From positions 1-64,000 of the forward strand of contig LSSN01000059.1 in assembly GCA_001970855.1 (NCBI GenBank): a stretch of DNA of 64,000 nucleotides, in the 5' to 3' direction. Position 1 is the stretch's first letter, and each line of letters begins with the position of its first letter. Origin of the DNA: Smittium culicis (taxonomy: Eukaryota > Kickxellomycota > Harpellomycetes > Harpellales > Legeriomycetaceae). Shown in pieces: positions 33,610 through 43,210 of the stretch. The translations under genes were made by a program, and so were the position numbers. Under the pieces are notes generated by a model that was given only the letters and a program-made list of their open reading frames with translations, was not told the DNA's origin and did not search any database.

Positions 33610-34661
33610 TTGTCTCGCTTTTTGAAAATAAATTTATCTTGTGGTTATTATTAAAAATTCTTTGGCTTGGCTCCTTTAATAAAAAATCAATTAGCAATAA
33701 AAATTATTCAAATTTGATATACTTTTTCCAAATCTATAATTTTCGCTTTTTTTTACTTATATATCAAACAGTCTTTTTTTAATAAAATAATACGATATTA
33801 AAGAATTATTTTAGCAGCAATAAATATTTTAGATTAAAAGCTAAATTTGAAATTATTTACAAAATCGATAAAAAAATGCTTAATCTAATTCTTTATTCAA
33901 GCTGATAAATATATACAACTTATTGGACAATTAATTAATCAGGAGAAAATAGTATGTAACTATTGGATAGTCAATTATAAATGATCGAGTAATTAGATAT
34001 TTGCGAATGATCAATGCCTGTAATTAGATAGAAATATCGGTTGCCAATTATTAGTTGTAACTTTTGATGTGATACGTTGTTCTTGATTTACGATTTTTAA
34101 TTCATTGCGATTCGGATTTTGATTCATAGCTGCTTTTATAGTTACAGATTATTTGATAGAGTCTTTTTTTCCACTAATAATATTCGATTATTAACTATTT
34201 TATCTCATTACATAGTCTTATTAGCTAGTAGTAGTAGAATGTGCTGCCAATTATTGTTATTAGTATCGGGCTAGAATCTGATTATCGACATTATTGGCCA
34301 AAAACAATAATGATTCGCACATGAAGTCCTAAATAAGAAATAGGTAAACAAAATCAGAGTTTAAATCTGGTGTTATTTGCCAGAATTGCTATTCTTTTTT
34401 ATATTCTATGATTTTTTTTTATAATCACAAAATACAAACCAATTTTTGAATCAGAAATAATAGTCTTTTTGTTGACTGGAAGTAATAATCAGTTTACAAG
34501 AAAGATACTCAATAGTATATTTTGTTGCCTTATAATCAAATAACTAGAAAAAGCGACAAACATACCCCCTCCGCCCCCTACAGCAACCTAGCGGCTTTTT
34601 ATTCAACTTTACTCGAAAGAATTAAATATACATAGACTTTCTCGGTGTACTGTAAAATTAA
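33610..34661. promoter_or_regulatory. Divergent intergenic region with CCAAT/ATTGG boxes
   Basis: Upstream of both uS19m (minus) and the Ran-binding gene (plus). It contains repeated CCAAT-type boxes, for example TATTGGACAATTAATTAATC (about 33923), CTATTGGATAG (about 33960), TTGCCAATTATTAG (about 34042), CTGCCAATTATTG (about 34244) and TATTGGCC (about 34292). A CT-rich stretch (CCCCCTCCGCCCCCTAC, about 34566-34582) precedes the plus-strand gene. No ORF seen. Confidence 0.5.
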
Positions 34662-36141
34662 ATGTCTGATACACAATCCAATAAATGTACCGCCAGAAAA
34701 TGGTCCGAGTCGCATCAGGACTCTTTATCCGATTCTGATGATACTAAAAAAATCAAAACTGATTCTACTACACAAGTACTAAACATTATTTCTATTTTAA
34801 TCCATTAACCCATACATTCCATATCTTTAAAACCCTTGTCTTCTATTAAATGTTCATTTTTAATATATAATTTCATTTATATTTAATATTTAATTTTGAA
34901 TTCCAAAATAGTTTAAAAAATCTGTCTTCTCATTACCGAAATCCAACTCTCAACAAACCGATCCGAACGCTGGTAAGACAGATACATCAACTAACGCAAA
35001 TGAATCAAGCAGAAGCGTCACCTTCAAAACCCCTACCGAAAATAACACCACAGATAACAAGTCCGATTCCAACATTCCTCCTGTTGCAGCCTTCAAACCG
35101 CCTGTAACCTTCAAATCTAATTTTTCCTTCGCACCTAAATTTACAAATACTACTCCAGCCGCACCTTCAACTGCTGATACTTCCACTAAAGATTCCTCGG
35201 CTCCCGGAACCCCAATAATCGCCTTTGGCAAAAATATAAATCTTGTAGCTGCTGTTGCAGCTTCCAAAGAGAAAAAAGCTAATTCATCCAGCAACATATC
35301 TTCTAGTGCCTTTGCTAAATTCACAAATTCAGGTTCTGATACTTCAGCTCCTAAAACCGGCGATAATCTCGAATCTTCTCATTCAAATAGCAAGTTTGGT
35401 TCTGGAAGTGTCCTTACTTTCGGAAAACTTGCCGAAAAACAACAAAATGACGCTACAGCCGTTTCAAACTCTGATACTAATGGCATTAAACAGAAAGACA
35501 ATGACTCATCATTCAAATCTCTTCTGTCGCAACCTAAACTGGAAACTAGCTCATCAACATCCACTAATTCTGCTGAAAATTCAACAGGCAATGGCTCATC
35601 AACTGCTGCAAATCCTTTTGGCCAAACTAGCGACAATGATCCTAATGACTCGTCAACCAAAGCCCCGCTATTTGGATCAACTGAAGTGCCCATAGAAACT
35701 TTCGAAGAAGACGAAACTACAATATTTTCATCAAAAGCTAAATTATACGAACTCACATCATCATCGCCTAAACATTCCTCTGAAAAAACTGATGATGGAG
35801 AAAACAGCAATAATGACACTGCTGATTCAGCCAATTCTGCATCAACATCTAGCAATAATTCAGCCAGCTTACAAAACTGGGCTGAACGCGGCCTCGGTCT
35901 ATTAAAACTCAACACTAACAACACTACTAACAAGTCCCGCCTGATCATGCGCACAAACGTTACTTTCCGCCTCATCCTCAATGTCATGATCTTTGACCAA
36001 ATCAAACCCATTAACGAAAACTCGTTTGTCCGTCTAAGCGTCTTTGATCCTGCCACTAACTTACCAATAACTTACGCCATAAGACTCAAATCTCCCGAAA
36101 TTGCTGCCGACCTCGTTGATGCCATTAATTCCCTCATTTAA
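34662..36141 (+). CDS. Ran-binding-domain protein (Yrb2/RanBP3- or Nup50-like)
   Basis: Exon 1 is 34662-34775 (38 codons, MSDTQSNKCTARKWSES...KKIKTD with a basic, NLS-like end). The intron 34776-34911 has GTACTA and AATAG ends. Exon 2 is 34912-36141 (409 codons) in the same phase: 447 residues in all. The middle is a long Ser/Thr/Asn-rich disordered region with scattered FG pairs (IAFGKN, SKFGSGS, LTFGKL, NPFGQT, PLFGST). The C-terminal 150 residues form a RanBD: EEDETTIFSSKAKLYEL, then WAERGLGLLKLN, SRLIMRTNVTFRLILNVMIF, VRLSVFDP and YAIRLKSPEIAADLVDAIN. Such proteins bind Ran-GTP and act as export or import cofactors at nuclear pores. A Ser/Asn insert splits the first and second RanBD strands. 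Which family branch is uncertain. Converges on NFS1. Confidence 0.85.
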
Positions 36142-36604
36142 CTATTATATAAACAATTAAAAATACATTTCATTCTTCCCTAGCCCTCATAAAATATCGA
36201 TTTTTCAACAAAAATTAGTTTTACTAGCTTACAAAAACATTAAAAAATTAAATTTCAAAGCGCCACATTTATTACAAATAATTGTTGAATCGATATTTTA
36301 TTTTATTATTTAGTACGCCTAAATCTAAAAAATAAATTTTCAAAAAAAATAAAACGAATTAAATATATCATCATTGTGCATTTTATATTTATTCTTATTA
36401 ATATTTTATTACATTATAAATTTAAACCTTTTTTTTTTTGTTTTTTGTTTTTTTTTATATTTTTTATTTTTTATTTTTTTTTTTTGAGGTAGTTAAATAT
36501 CATATCTTGACCAATTGTTTTTTTTTTGGGGGGGAGGGGGGAATAAAAAGGCAAGAAAATTAAATGTTTTTTGATAATTATATTTTTTTTTTTTGTTCAT
36601 GTTA
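36142..36604. other. Convergent 3' flanks of the RanBD gene and NFS1
   Basis: Long T runs (36428-36485) and TTTTTTTTGGGGGGGAGGGG-type sequence at 36519-36541, which in the NFS1 transcript sense is C-rich, about 65 bp past its stop. No ORF. Confidence 0.5.
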
Positions 36605-38160
36605 TCAGTGGGATGACCACTGGATGGAGTTGATATCAATACCGTCCATGAACATCTCGTAAAGAGGACTGAGTTCGCGTAACCTCTCAACCTGAACTTT
36701 GAGCAAATCAACGGTATAGTCGATTTCCTCTTTAGTCGTGAACCTTCCAATACCGAACCTAATGCTGCTGTGCGCGGAATCCTCAGTCACTCCAAGCGAC
36801 CGCAACACGTAGCTCGGCTCGAGCGACGCGCTCGTGCACGCTGACCCGCTCGACAGCGCAACGCCTTTAAGTGCGAGCAGAAGCGACTCGCCTTCAATAA
36901 ACTGGAACGATAAGTTGACGCATCCCTTGTACGAGTAGTCCTTGTTATTACCGTTCTTGTTTACGTGTTTGATCTCCGTCATTATCCTACCAACAAAATA
37001 GTCAGATAACTCGCCGATTCTCATGCTGTCATACTACCAATTATTTATTATATATAACATTTAAGAATTAGTTTTAGCCAAAGCAAAAATAACTGATTAG
37101 TGCTATATAAATACAATCGCTCATTGTAATAAAGAAAAAATTTTTTTTTTACCTCCATTTCATGCTGCGCGACTTCAGCAGCGCTGCCGAGCCCTACTAC
37201 AAGAGCAGGCGCGAGCGTGCCCGAACGCAACCCGCGCTCTTGCCCTCCGCCAGAAATAATGGGATCCAAGCGGACGCGAGGGCGACGTCGCGTGTACAAA
37301 GCGCCCACGCCCTTTGGCCCGTACAGCTTGTGCCCGCTGATACTCATTAAATCAACACCCAGCGAGTTCACGTCTATTCCGACTTTACCGACCGCCTGTG
37401 CAGCATCCGTGTGGAAAAAGACGCCCTTATGCTTCTTGCAAATGTCACCGATCTCCTTTATCTTTTGAACGCACCCAATCTCGTTATTCACATACATCAA
37501 ACTAACGAGAATCGTCTCGGGTTTTATCGCCGCTGCAACTGCCTGAGGATCTACTAGACCGTCCTTATCAACGGGCAAGTATGTCACTTCGAATCTGCCA
37601 CTATCTTCAAGGTACCTGCAGCTATCAAGCACGCACTTATGCTCTATCTGCGAAGTGATTATGTGTTTCTTGTTTGTTGGCGTTGCGCTTGAACCGTAGA
37701 AATTGGCAATACCCTTTATTGCCAAATTGTTCGATTCTGTAGCGCCGCTCGTGAACACGATTTCTTTTGCTTGGGCACCAATCAGATTGGCCACATTTTC
37801 GCGCGCTTGCTCAACGGCCAAATCGGCATCCCAGCCATACTGATGCGTCTTTGAATGCGGATTGCCGAATTCGTTTGTTAGATAAGGCATCATCTTGTCG
37901 AGAACTCTTGGATCAAGCATCGTCGTTGCCTGAGAATCGAGGTATATAGGGGTGAGTGCATCCTTGCTAGCAGAGGACGGATCTTTCCATTCGCGGAGAT
38001 TTATTTGCTGGCCCTGCTTGGCATCTGATGACGTAGCGTGATGTCTTTTATAAACATTTGATTTAAGATTGCTAGCTGAGGCCAAAGAAGCTCGAGAATT
38101 TAGGCAGAGATTTGATAATTTGCGGATTGGAATGCGCAGTTTTTTTGAAACTTGAATCAT
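36605..38160 (-). CDS. NFS1: Cysteine desulfurase, mitochondrial
   Basis: PLP enzyme that takes sulfur from cysteine for iron-sulfur cluster assembly and tRNA thiolation, in the mitochondrial matrix with Isd11 and the Isu scaffold. Exon 1 is 37153-38160 (336 codons), intron 37034-37152 (GTAAAA to TTGGTAG), exon 2 36605-37033 (142 codons): 478 residues, close to yeast Nfs1. The join reads [16 protein letters not shown]. Basic N-terminal presequence ([14 protein letters not shown]...). [18 protein letters not shown] begins the fold; [21 protein letters not shown] and the PLP lysine in [12 protein letters not shown] follow. The mobile catalytic loop in exon 2 is [20 protein letters not shown]. 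The C-terminus INSIQWSSH corresponds to the conserved tail that contacts the scaffold. No anomalies. Confidence 0.97.
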
Positions 38161-39945
38161 AGCTGTATTAATATTGTGTATGTATATGTGGTTTTTATCG
38201 ATTTTTAAATTAGCTGTAAAATTATATTTGTTAGAGCTAGAAAATAAGGTTTCTGAGAGAATAATTTTAAATAATACAAAACTTTATTTAAGGCAAAAAA
38301 CAAAGTTGGAAGAATTCACAAGTTGACTAATTAAGGTCGATTTTATGTTTTATAGCTAATCAGTTTTTAATCTTTCTGCTTTTGCAGTCTTTTTTTTTCT
38401 TTATCAGATTAGAACTAATCTGCAAATTTACTTCGCCAATCAAACCTCTGCCCTGAAAATAAATTCAATGTTTATTCAATACGTATAATTTTAGTTACCG
38501 CTAATGATTCGGCAGCGTTTTTTTTTTATAAGCAAGCGAGTTAGATTCTTCTTTTCGGAACTAAAATTGCGATTTAGTTTAGTGCATAAATATCCGCTTG
38601 TACTTCAACTTCGACTACACCGAAATGGTTAAAATTGCCTATCAAGATGCCTATCAAGATGGATAAAGCTATGCTCATTTCTCATTACACAGATAACACC
38701 GCCTAATTATGATTATGTCCCTATATTCATATACTCTATCCCTTTTGAATACCAGCCGCTAAGCTATAAATACATGGGTATCAACTTTTCTTGAATATAA
38801 ATAAAGCGTCACGCGGCTCGTGAGTTGATCTTGTGATACCTGTTAGATGTTTAACAATGATAGCTAATCTTGTGATTATATGATAATAACCTTTACATCA
38901 AACTATTTTAATACCTAAGGGTCTTTGAAAAAAGCTTATATTAAAACCATCATAGTTTCAGTTATCCAATACTCATCAATGAAAGATTAAATTTGCATTA
39001 ATCGTAAAAATACTTGTATCTCTTTAACCCTTTTCCGTCCATCACTCTTTAAAAAAATTAAAGTTATTATTCTTTTATGATTTATAAGTAAATTTATTAT
39101 TTGCTGTAATTATACAAAAGGCCAATAATTCATAATGTCCTGGGATTAAGGGATTATAACTGAGCACAATTGGCTATATCTGGTGGGCCAAAAATAGTCT
39201 ACTGCCCGTGAAAGGGTTAATCTAAATAGAACACATATATAAAAAGTTTTATTCATCTATTTTTATGCTATTTTTGCAGTTCATCACAAATAAGCTTGAT
39301 CATAATCAATGAAATGTTGTTCAAAAAATGTTAACTATCATAACCAAGGATTGTTGATTGACTCTTCACACACACTTGAAAAATTATTTTAAATACAAAA
39401 AACGGTCTTTCTAATCTAAATCCAAATTTGTTTGATTTGAAAAATTTCAAATACGTTTTGATTAGAAGGCCTTATAAAAATACACAATATTTTCAAAATC
39501 GTTCAAACTCTTCCCCACTTCGCTCAAATGACAGGTGCAATTTTCTTGGAAATCAATATAGACAAGCAAGAGATTTCAGTTTCTTATTTTGAGCTAAAAT
39601 TTAGTGGCTACCCAAATAATCACTTCTGAGTAATATCTTGGTCGAGTACACAAATTTCTTTTTCACTAATTCTGAGAATATTATCATCGCATCAATATTC
39701 CAAGCAATAGATAATATTATTCATCTTTTACACTCCGTGAAATAAACAAAGTTTTTGATTGGAACGACTTTTTAACAGGCTATAACATTGAATTCTTGTG
39801 CTAATTTTTAACAAGATTTTTATTATAAATTTTTTTCATTTCATTTTTTTAATTCTTTTTTTTGAATATAATACTAAATGTTTAAGAAATACAGGATAAT
39901 CATAATTTAAATAGTATGTTTTAGGGTGTGATAAAAATGAGATTA
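38161..39945. other. NFS1 upstream region and AT-rich spacer with one MITE
   Basis: Immediately upstream of NFS1 is T-rich DNA with a CCAAT box (TTCGCCAATCAAACC near 38433). Further out is AT-rich DNA interrupted by the MITE at 39024-39220. A duplicated CCTATCAAGATG occurs at about 38638-38660. No gene seen. Confidence 0.5.
39024..39220 (+). repeat. TTAA-flanked MITE, well-preserved copy (197 bp)
   Basis: Bounded by TTAACCCTTTTCCGTCCATC and CTACTGCCCGTGAAAGGGTTAA-type ends: TTAA on both sides, with imperfect inverted termini CCCTTTTCCG / CGTGAAAGGG. Interior blocks GATTTATAAGTAAATTTATT, ATTTGCTG and GGGCCAAAAATAGTCTAC are shared with the other copies. Non-coding and too short to encode a transposase. 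TTAA target sites and CCCTTT-type ends are what piggyBac-like elements leave, so it is probably a piggyBac-type MITE. Confidence 0.75.
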
Positions 39946-40510
39946 TCAAGCATAATTGATAAACTCCCCTTCTATCGGAGATAAAGAGAGAAAAGTCAAG
40001 TATAACCCGTCCCCCAGGATGATGTCTAATGTACATTGATGAGTACGTATTTTGTTACTCTTGGATTTTACCGATCTATAAATAAATTTGAAAATTACAT
40101 AATTTCACAAGTTGAATATAATATTTTGTAGTCAAAAAATTAAGTTTCAACATAGAGTTAGTTAAACAAAAAAATTAGATAGTTAAACTGACCATTTCTT
40201 CGATATTTTCTTTTTCGCTAAACCCTTCCCATGAGTCTTTTTGCCCAAAAAATTTGTTTTCAGATTCGATTTCTTGTTCTTCGCTCAGATTTAAGTGCTT
40301 AATTGATCCCTCAAATACTCCAAGCTCAGATGTGATTTGATCAAAGTGTATTTCTTCACTGTTTGAATTTGAGTTTATCGATCCTTTGCCATGATACCCG
40401 CTAACTGAATGAATTTTATTTTTGCCCGCAAAAACTGCTGAAGGTGCACATCCTCTCGCCATGAAAGCTCTTGATGCAAGTGGTTTGATCTTGATAATGT
40501 TTTTATACAT
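39946..40510 (-). CDS. Hypothetical small protein, possibly mitochondrial, two exons
   Basis: Exon 1 (40193-40510, 106 codons) begins MYKNIIKIKPLASRAFMARG, a basic, non-acidic stretch like a mitochondrial presequence, then a Ser/Asn-rich linker and an acidic part (NLSEEQEIESENKFFGQKDS). Read straight on, the frame stops at 40175 after five more codons. A donor GTCAGT at 40192 and an acceptor AAATCCAAG before 40059 give, in phase, a second exon (39946-40059) reading SNKIRTHQCTLDIILGDGLY, LTFLSLSPIEGEFINYA. The donor is not consensus, so the second exon is an inference. No family recognised. Confidence 0.45.
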
Positions 40511-41247
40511 CTTGTTTTATATACTTACTAAAATTCTTCAGATAATCTGCTCTTATTGTTATAAGTTCAAATGGTACAGATAAAAAATGTTTCTAACCAA
40601 CTTTATATAACTTGTACTATGAAATCGACTGCAAAATCAAAATGTGAATGCTAATTTACAGAATAGTTAATTTCTTGTATGAATTTTATGATATTTTTTA
40701 AAAAAAGCTATTAATAATTCTTTCTTTTTTTTTTTAATATGATTTAAAAATAACCAAGTAGTAATACAATTAATTTTCGTTGAATATTGTCTTTCGCATT
40801 CGACTTGTCGCTTTCGTTTTATACTTTTTTTTTATAGATATAGGTCTGCCCAAATAATAAAAAGTATATAAATAGCTCTATATCAATTAAAAACTATGTC
40901 TATCACATTCAAATTAGCATTATCGCATATTATCCATAAAAAAATATTGGATAATTTTTAAATTGCACGCTCATTGTAAAATTTTCGGTTGTTAATAAAT
41001 TATTCCCGGTCTAACTCTTTTACATTCTCCCTTAAAAAAAATATGGGTACTTTAATGCCTGTATTAAGCCATTGATTCGATATCTTTTTTTAATAACAAT
41101 ATTCGTTTCATCAATGCAAAGCTTATTAAAAAATTACCATGCATAAATATTTGTTCAACTCAAACGATTAGTGTGCTGCTGAATATCAGACAAATAAATA
41201 AATAAGTTGCTATACCATATATTTCGAAATATACACCAAGTCCTTCA
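40511..41247. other. AT-rich spacer
   Basis: AT-rich. A weak MITE-like left end (TCTAACTCTTTTACATTCTCCC near 41010) may be a decayed copy. Nothing else seen. Confidence 0.4.
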
Positions 41248-41439
41248 TTAACTTTCACGCCATATTCTCTTTAAAAAAATAGATTTTTGATTATTTTATG
41301 TTTTTTAAGTAAACTATCATTCGCTATTTTAAAATAATATACCAATATTGAATTGATCTCGCAATTAAAGTATTTTTGATGAATATAGTAGGATATAATT
41401 GTTAAGTCAAAAATAATCTAGATCCCACGAAGGGACTAA
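41248..41439 (+). repeat. TTAA-type MITE copy (192 bp), diverged
   Basis: Starts TTAACTTTCACGCCATATTC and ends ATCCCACGAAGGGACTAA (one TTAA mutated to CTAA). The interior keeps TTTTAAGTAAACTATCATTC and CAAAAATAATCTA, the family blocks. Same size as the other copies. Confidence 0.6.
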
Positions 41440-41550
41440 ACTGCAGATTTTATTGAAAACCCTATAGCAGATTTTACTTAGTTCAAATAGCATGTACATT
41501 TTTGAATCCCACCTAACTCTCATCGATATATAATTATAGCAAATAATTGT

Positions 41551-41748
41551 TTAACCCTTTCTCATCCAACGCTTTATAAGAAAAATACATTTATCGATTC
41601 GATTGTGTTTATTAACCAAATTTATTATTTGCTAGTATTTTTCATCAAGTCAATACTTTTTATGACCTTGAAATTAAATTTTCATTATCGAATCCAGTTG
41701 GTGTTATTTGGCAGATCAAAAACAGTCTACCGCCTAATAAAAGGCATA
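41551..41748 (+). repeat. TTAA-type MITE copy (about 198 bp)
   Basis: Starts TTAACCCTTTCTCATCCAAC and ends with TCAAAAACAGTCTACCGCCT then AATAAAAGGCATAA. The 5' third of a 141-codon plus-strand frame (41605-42030) falls inside this copy, so that frame is not a gene. Confidence 0.7.
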
Positions 41749-42266
41749 ATAAATAAATATACAAATGATCATAAATCCATTCGGATTAGTAGTCAGTATT
41801 TTTTTATAACTCACTCTATAGATACAGGGTTTCTCTTATTTTATCATCTGATGATGGATTTGGTTTTGTTTTTCTCTAAAGTGTATAGCCTGATAATATT
41901 TTCTTTATTATTTATAAAAAATACCCACTTTGTCGAACACTTTCATCCGAATCTTATAAAAACAAATATAATTACGATACAAAAAATGTATCAAGTTAAA
42001 AGCAAAATCATGCAATTCAAATATCAGTGAAAAATCATTTTTGTTTTTTTTTATTTTGCAAGCACAAAACATAAAAATATCGATCGATAACAAAAGCGCT
42101 GTAAAAATTCTAAACCAAAAACTTATTATTCAAAGAGCGCTAACAACCAGAACGTTTTTCATACGTTAGTTCATTCTATATTTATTTCTCTATAAAATGC
42201 AGACAAACAAAAATATAATAGTTACATTTGATATTTGCAATTGAAGATATGCACATAGTCACATGA

Positions 42267-42533
42267 TTGAGCTTGGAACAAGCATCAAAAGTACCAGACA
42301 AGCTGTTCCATGGCACTATATTTTCGGCTTTTCATTGTAGAAAGGGATTCTATTTGAGAGATTCTGAACTAAGAGAGAATTCTGTTGTAGCTTTATCTAT
42401 TGGTATGGATGATCATAATTTGTTCATATTATTGGCGGAATTGAAAAGGCAATTCGATTTTTCTTTTTTTTTTTTCTGTTTAATTTTTAGAATTTGTATT
42501 ACTATAAATTATCTATTTACTCATTGTCTATAA
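42267..42533 (+). pseudogene. Coding remnant of an unknown dispersed element
   Basis: The plus frame reads LEQASKVPDKLFHGTIFSAF, HCRKGFYLRDSELRENSVVA, then LSIGMDDHNLFILLAELKRQ, FDF before dissolving in a T-run. The same block, with stops, occurs at 6318-6440, which shows a repeated coding element rather than a single-copy gene. There is no convincing ATG. Family unknown; a transposase or gag fragment is possible. Confidence 0.4.
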
Positions 42534-42689
42534 ATTTTTATCCGATTTTAACACTGTAAAACTTTATATAATGAATCTCTCCTGAAAAAAAAAAAAATTT
42601 AACTAGACTTACCTATCAGGGCTAAAAGCATTAACCCTTTCATGAAATGTGAAAATTTTAAAAAAAGTAATTCTTTGAGCTTTTTCTAT

Positions 42690-42887
42690 TTAGTTCCTTC
42701 CCGTCCAACACTCGTAGTAAAAAGTATTTTGATGATTCGTTTATTAATTAACAGAATGCTTATTATTTGCTGCATTCCAAAAGCAAGCCAATAGTTTAAT
42801 GATTCTCAGAAATAAAGCAGTTTTACTGAATTCAGTTGGCCATATTTGGTAGATCAAAAATATTCAACCTCGCTCAGAAAGGGTTAA
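42690..42887 (+). repeat. TTAA-type MITE, left member of inverted pair
   Basis: Starts TTAGTTCCTTCCCGTCCAACACTC, of which TTCCTTCCCGTCCAACACTC is the terminal repeat, and ends CTCAGAAAGGGTTAA at 42887. Its last TTAA is also the first TTAA of the next copy. A further fragment of the family (TTAACCCTTTCATGAAATGT) precedes it at 42634. Confidence 0.75.
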
Positions 42888-43081
42888 CCCTTTCCCGCGA
42901 GGTAAACTATTTTTGATAAAACAGGTATAGCCAAATATGGTCAATTAAAATGCTTTATTTCTGAAACCTTAAGAAACATTGGTATACTGTAAAATAGCAG
43001 CAAATAATAAACTTGCTTTTAAATCATAAACGAGTCATCAAATTATTTTTTTTAAAGAGTGTTGGAAGGCAAAGGGTTTAA
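42884..43081 (-). repeat. TTAA-type MITE, right member of inverted pair
   Basis: The reverse-oriented copy begins TTAACCCTTTCCCGCGAGGT and ends AGTGTTGGAAGGCAAAGGGTTTAA-like at 43081. It carries the reverse complement of the family interior (AGCAGCAAATAATAAACTTG, AAATCATAAACGAGTCATCA). Together with its partner it forms a near-palindrome of about 390 bp with a single shared TTAA in the middle. Confidence 0.78.
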
Positions 43082-43210
43082 ACTATATTATTTTAAAATC
43101 TGATTTATTCGTAATGATATGTTTAAAAAGTAATCTATATATTAAAAAGGGTGAATTCCGTTAGCTCGGCTAGATAAGACATAGAGACGATAATATTTAG
43201 ATTATATTCT

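Noticed and set aside
35379..36056. Minus-strand frame of 225 codons
   Set aside because: Antisense of the RanBD gene; the plus strand holds a spliced, domain-bearing protein in one continuous frame.
39836..40036. HHPGGRVIL, resembling the HPGG heme motif of cytochrome b5
   Set aside because: No other cytochrome b5 sequence surrounds it, and another minus-strand frame through the same bases fits as an exon of the neighbouring small gene.
41605..42030. Plus-strand frame of 141 codons with hydrophobic stretches
   Set aside because: Its first third lies inside the MITE at 41551-41748 and the rest is AT-rich translation; no family motif.
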